Part shown: in pieces, positions 47,062 to 48,773 of the stretch
Position numbering within the stretch: position 1 is the stretch's first letter
Layout of the letters: each line of letters begins with the position of its first letter
NCBI GenBank assembly: GCA_005882895.1
Contig: VBBD01000020.1
Coordinates: 1 to 48,773, forward strand
Length of the DNA: 48,773 nucleotides
From: Candidatus Bathyarchaeota archaeon
GTDB taxonomy: Archaea > Thermoproteota > Bathyarchaeia > 40CM-2-53-6
Reading direction: 5' to 3'
Notes under the pieces: generated by a model
The model's input: the letters and a program-made list of their open reading frames with translations, nothing else
Told to the model about the DNA's origin: nothing
Databases searched by the model: none
Translations under genes and position numbers: made by a program

Positions 47062-47898
47062 TTAGAATCCTAGTGCTCTGATGATCATTTCTATGGCTGA
47101 GGCTGCTAGGACGAGTGCGAAGATCTTTCTGACCGCAGTATTCCTTGCGCTTACCAGGACGCGTGTTCCGAGGGATGCGCCGATTAGGATGCCTAGAGCG
47201 ACTGGCGCGGTTATTAGCGGGTTGACGTCTCCCCGCGCGAAGTAGATTCCTGCGCTCGCGGCTGCCGTGACTCCGATCATGAAGTTCGAGGTTGTCGTAG
47301 AGACTTTCATCGGAAGTTTCATCACAATGTCCATGGAGAGAACCTTGAAAGTTCCGCTTCCGATTCCGAGGAGCCCGGAGATCAATCCGGCTGCGAGCAT
47401 GCCTGCTAGACCTTTTCCGGGGTTTGTGGCATCGTACTCGATCTTCCTACCATCACGCTCGACGTAGTCGCCTCGTAGATTGAGTTTCTCTGCGAGTCCT
47501 TTGAGCTGTTGTTTCGGGGGATATTCTTCGCCGATCTTGCGTATGAGGGGTATGAGGGAGATGATGAGGATGGTTCCGAAGATGGCTTCGAGTATCGTGG
47601 CGCTGAGGTATGCGGCGATGGCTGCGCCGATGATGGCGCCTGTGGTTGTGGCTGTTTCGAGGAACATGCCGATTCTCAGGTTTGTGATCCGGTCCTTGAC
47701 GTAGGTGGCTGCGGCGCCGCTGGAGGTTGCGATTATCGAGACGATGCTCGCTCCGATGGCATAGTGGATGTCTACGCCGAGGAAGAGTGTGAGGATTGGG
47801 ATCACGATCAGGCCTCCGCCTATTCCAACAACTGATCCCAGGGCACCGGCCGCTATCGAGGCGACGAACAGAGTCAGAAAGAACTCGATTACGATCAT
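47062..47898 (-). CDS. TauE/SafE-type sulfite/sulfonate exporter family protein
   Basis: The 278-residue protein has about eight TMs in two halves. Family signatures: AAGALGSVVGIGGGLIVIPILTLFLGVDIHYAIGASIVSIIATSSGAAATYV in the first half and GMLAAGLISGLLGIGSGTFKVLSMDIVMKLPMKVSTTTSNFMIGVTAAASAG in the second. A cytoplasmic segment with KLNLRGDYVERDGRKIEYDATNPGK separates them. Members export sulfite, sulfoacetate or related anions; here the substrate is unknown. It is the first gene of an operon with DUF1634. The 377-base region upstream holds repeat modules C and A. Confidence 0.9.
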   Translation of the reverse strand: MIVIEFFLTLFVASIAAGALGSVVGIGGGLIVIPILTLFLGVDIHYAIGASIVSIIATSSGAAATYVKDRITNLRIGMFLETATTTGAIIGAAIAAYLSATILEAIFGTILIISLIPLIRKIGEEYPPKQQLKGLAEKLNLRGDYVERDGRKIEYDATNPGKGLAGMLAAGLISGLLGIGSGTFKVLSMDIVMKLPMKVSTTTSNFMIGVTAAASAGIYFARGDVNPLITAPVALGILIGASLGTRVLVSARNTAVRKIFALVLAASAIEMIIRALGF

Positions 47899-48014
47899 TA
47901 GCGAAGGGTCGGGCCTACGGTTTCTTAATTAAACCACGGCGGCTTTCTTGAAACCAGCTGGAAACCACTCTTGCGTCACAAGATGCAATCGCTAAGACCC
48001 CCCTCTGATAGAGA

Positions 48015-48176
48015 ATATTTGCTGTCTGGCGCTGATAACGGGCGAGACGGGTTGATCAGGGTAGAATATGGGCTCGATCTCGTTTTGGAACAGGACGCTT
48101 GGTTGTCCGGCTGTTTCCGAACGAAAATTTTAGGCATGTCTCAGACCCGAGATCAGGGCTGATTATGAGCGATTCT
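48015..48176 (+). repeat. intergenic repeat module C, copy 3
   Basis: Anchors in order: GCTGTCTGGCGCTGATAACG, GGTTGTCCGGCTGTTTCCGA (then ACGA), and GAGATCAGGGCTGATTATGA then GCGATTCTGG. The last anchors are nearly identical to those of the copy upstream of orc1/cdc6. Confidence 0.8.
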
Positions 48177-48198
48177 GGACGAGGTAAAACGTTCACGA

Positions 48199-48262
48199 AG
48201 GGTGGGGCGCGGGAAAATCGACCGCCCCGGGGGGTCGAGAAAAGCATGCTTATTTTTTGAAA
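48199..48262 (-). repeat. intergenic repeat module A, copy 2
   Basis: On the reverse strand: TTTCAAAAAATAAGCATGCT, TTTCTCGACC, GC loop, GGTCGATTTTCCCGCGCCCC. It is an inverted copy of 21847-21912. It immediately follows the stop of the membrane-protein gene at 48276 and adjoins module C copy 3. Confidence 0.85.
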
Positions 48263-48275
48263 GGCCGGGTACTGC

Positions 48276-48737
48276 TCACCATAGGGGTTTCTGAAGGGCT
48301 CTCCTAATCCGACCTATGGTTGTCGATTCCAGCCTGAAGAGCAGGTTCAAGCCTAACCCGCTCAGCACGAATCCGGTAAGAACCAAAACCGGACCCCGGA
48401 CCGCGGACGGGCCAAACTCGTTGAACAAATCGTAGGGAAGCAGAACTCCCAAGATTGCCAATATCACTCCCGCTGGAAACATTATGGAACCCAGAACCTT
48501 CCGGCCTTCGACGCTCTTCGGGAGAACTATCCATGAACGACCTAGGAGGGACAAGGTGGCTCCCGTCAAGCCTAACCAGTAACCGGGACCCAAAGTGAAG
48601 TGGCATCCAAAGGCAGGACAGGGGATTACGACGGAAGACCCGTCCCACAACCCAGCGACAGTAACCAACACCCCGAATCTCGAGAACAAAGTCAGGATGC
48701 TGCCGACTACGATTAGCTGAGGTACCCCCTGAGACAC
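48276..48737 (-). CDS. four-TM membrane protein (5' end near or beyond the window edge)
   Basis: The protein has 153 residues from GTG 48737. TMs at about 8-30 (LIVVGSILTLFSRFGVLVTVAGLW), 50-70 (GPGYWLGLTGATLSLLGRSWIVL), 80-102 (VLGSIMFPAGVILAILGVLLPYDLF) and 112-135 (VRGPVLVLTGFVLSGLGLNLLFRL). A loop after TM1 holds two Cys (PCPAFGCHF). The frame remains open to the window end with protein-like GDYPWYPLDSYS upstream of the GTG, so the gene may start outside the window. No family recognised. Confidence 0.6.
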   Translation of the reverse strand: MSQGVPQLIVVGSILTLFSRFGVLVTVAGLWDGSSVVIPCPAFGCHFTLGPGYWLGLTGATLSLLGRSWIVLPKSVEGRKVLGSIMFPAGVILAILGVLLPYDLFNEFGPSAVRGPVLVLTGFVLSGLGLNLLFRLESTTIGRIRRALQKPLW

Positions 48738-48773
48738 CGAGTAAGAGTCGAGGGGATACCATGGATAATCTCC

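Larger units (their letters stand above)
47899..48275. other. non-coding gap upstream of tauE-like gene with repeat modules
   Basis: No gene seen. CTTGAAACCAGCTGGAAACC (47949-47968) resembles module B units; module C (48015-48176) and module A (48199-48262) follow. Confidence 0.7.

Overview
The window is a stretch of archaeal chromosome. It carries an Orc1/Cdc6 initiator, the small (DP1, exonuclease) subunit of a D-family DNA polymerase, an archaeal Ogg2-type 8-oxoguanine glycosylase, separate PyrB and PyrI subunits, an A-type ATP synthase subunit F, an HflX GTPase, an AbrB-PhoU protein and a CGG tRNA-Pro whose D-arm region is interrupted. TATA-like boxes lie 20-30 bases upstream of several starts, and GTG/TTG starts are frequent. 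Probable F420-type enzymes (a luciferase-like oxidoreductase, a pyridoxamine-phosphate-oxidase-fold protein), an acyl-CoA dehydrogenase and a nitronate monooxygenase suggest a heterotroph exposed to oxygen. PolD plus this gene set would fit a Thaumarchaeota/Bathyarchaeota-like or euryarchaeal lineage; the sequence alone does not settle which.

Layout. 1-9.4 kb: metabolic and regulatory singletons (partial alpha/beta hydrolase, DUF3224-like secreted protein, two-HTH Lrp-type regulator, luciferase-like oxidoreductase, P-loop kinase, acyl-CoA dehydrogenase, two-gene ABC exporter, tRNA-Pro, a 57-residue probable DNA-binding protein, a methyltransferase, a flavin/F420-binding protein). 9.4-20.7 kb: double RecA-like ATPase, small zinc protein, a winged-helix/ATP-cone/NrdD-like fusion, PyrB, receiver-like protein, second methyltransferase, 14-TM MFS exporter and PPK2. 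20.8-30.3 kb: a DUF4097-like surface protein, HflX, then a DNA-replication and repair neighbourhood: AbrB-PhoU, DP1, a broken YjbQ gene, pyrI, ogg, atpF, orc1/cdc6 and DUF99. 30.4-33.9 kb: small proteins, an Mrr-like nuclease-fold protein with zinc fingers and three DNA-binding or unknown proteins around a cluster of palindromic operators. 34-48.8 kb: mostly membrane and redox genes (large membrane protein, membrane cupredoxin, thioredoxin plus zinc ribbon opposite an ArsR regulator, MFS exporter, lamin-tail protein, VOC protein, nitronate monooxygenase, TauE/DUF1634).

The most unusual content is non-coding. Five long intergenic regions (about 21.8-22.2, 28.2-28.5, 36.8-37.3, 39.3 and 47.9-48.3 kb) share at least four repeat modules in different combinations and orientations: A, a GCATGC-plus-hairpin element; B, tandem 12-13-base CGGTTATTGAAA units with a GC-rich tail; C, an element of about 170 bases ending in GATTATGGGCGA; and D, a 26-base element around a CCACAG/CTGTGG palindrome. 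One copy of C lies directly upstream of orc1/cdc6. Sequences matching the archaeal origin recognition box (ORB) occur at 33951-33973 (near-perfect), 26083-26103 and in the orc1 promoter, so a replication origin in the 26-34 kb interval is plausible. The YjbQ gene is broken by an exact 8-base tandem duplication whose removal restores its frame.
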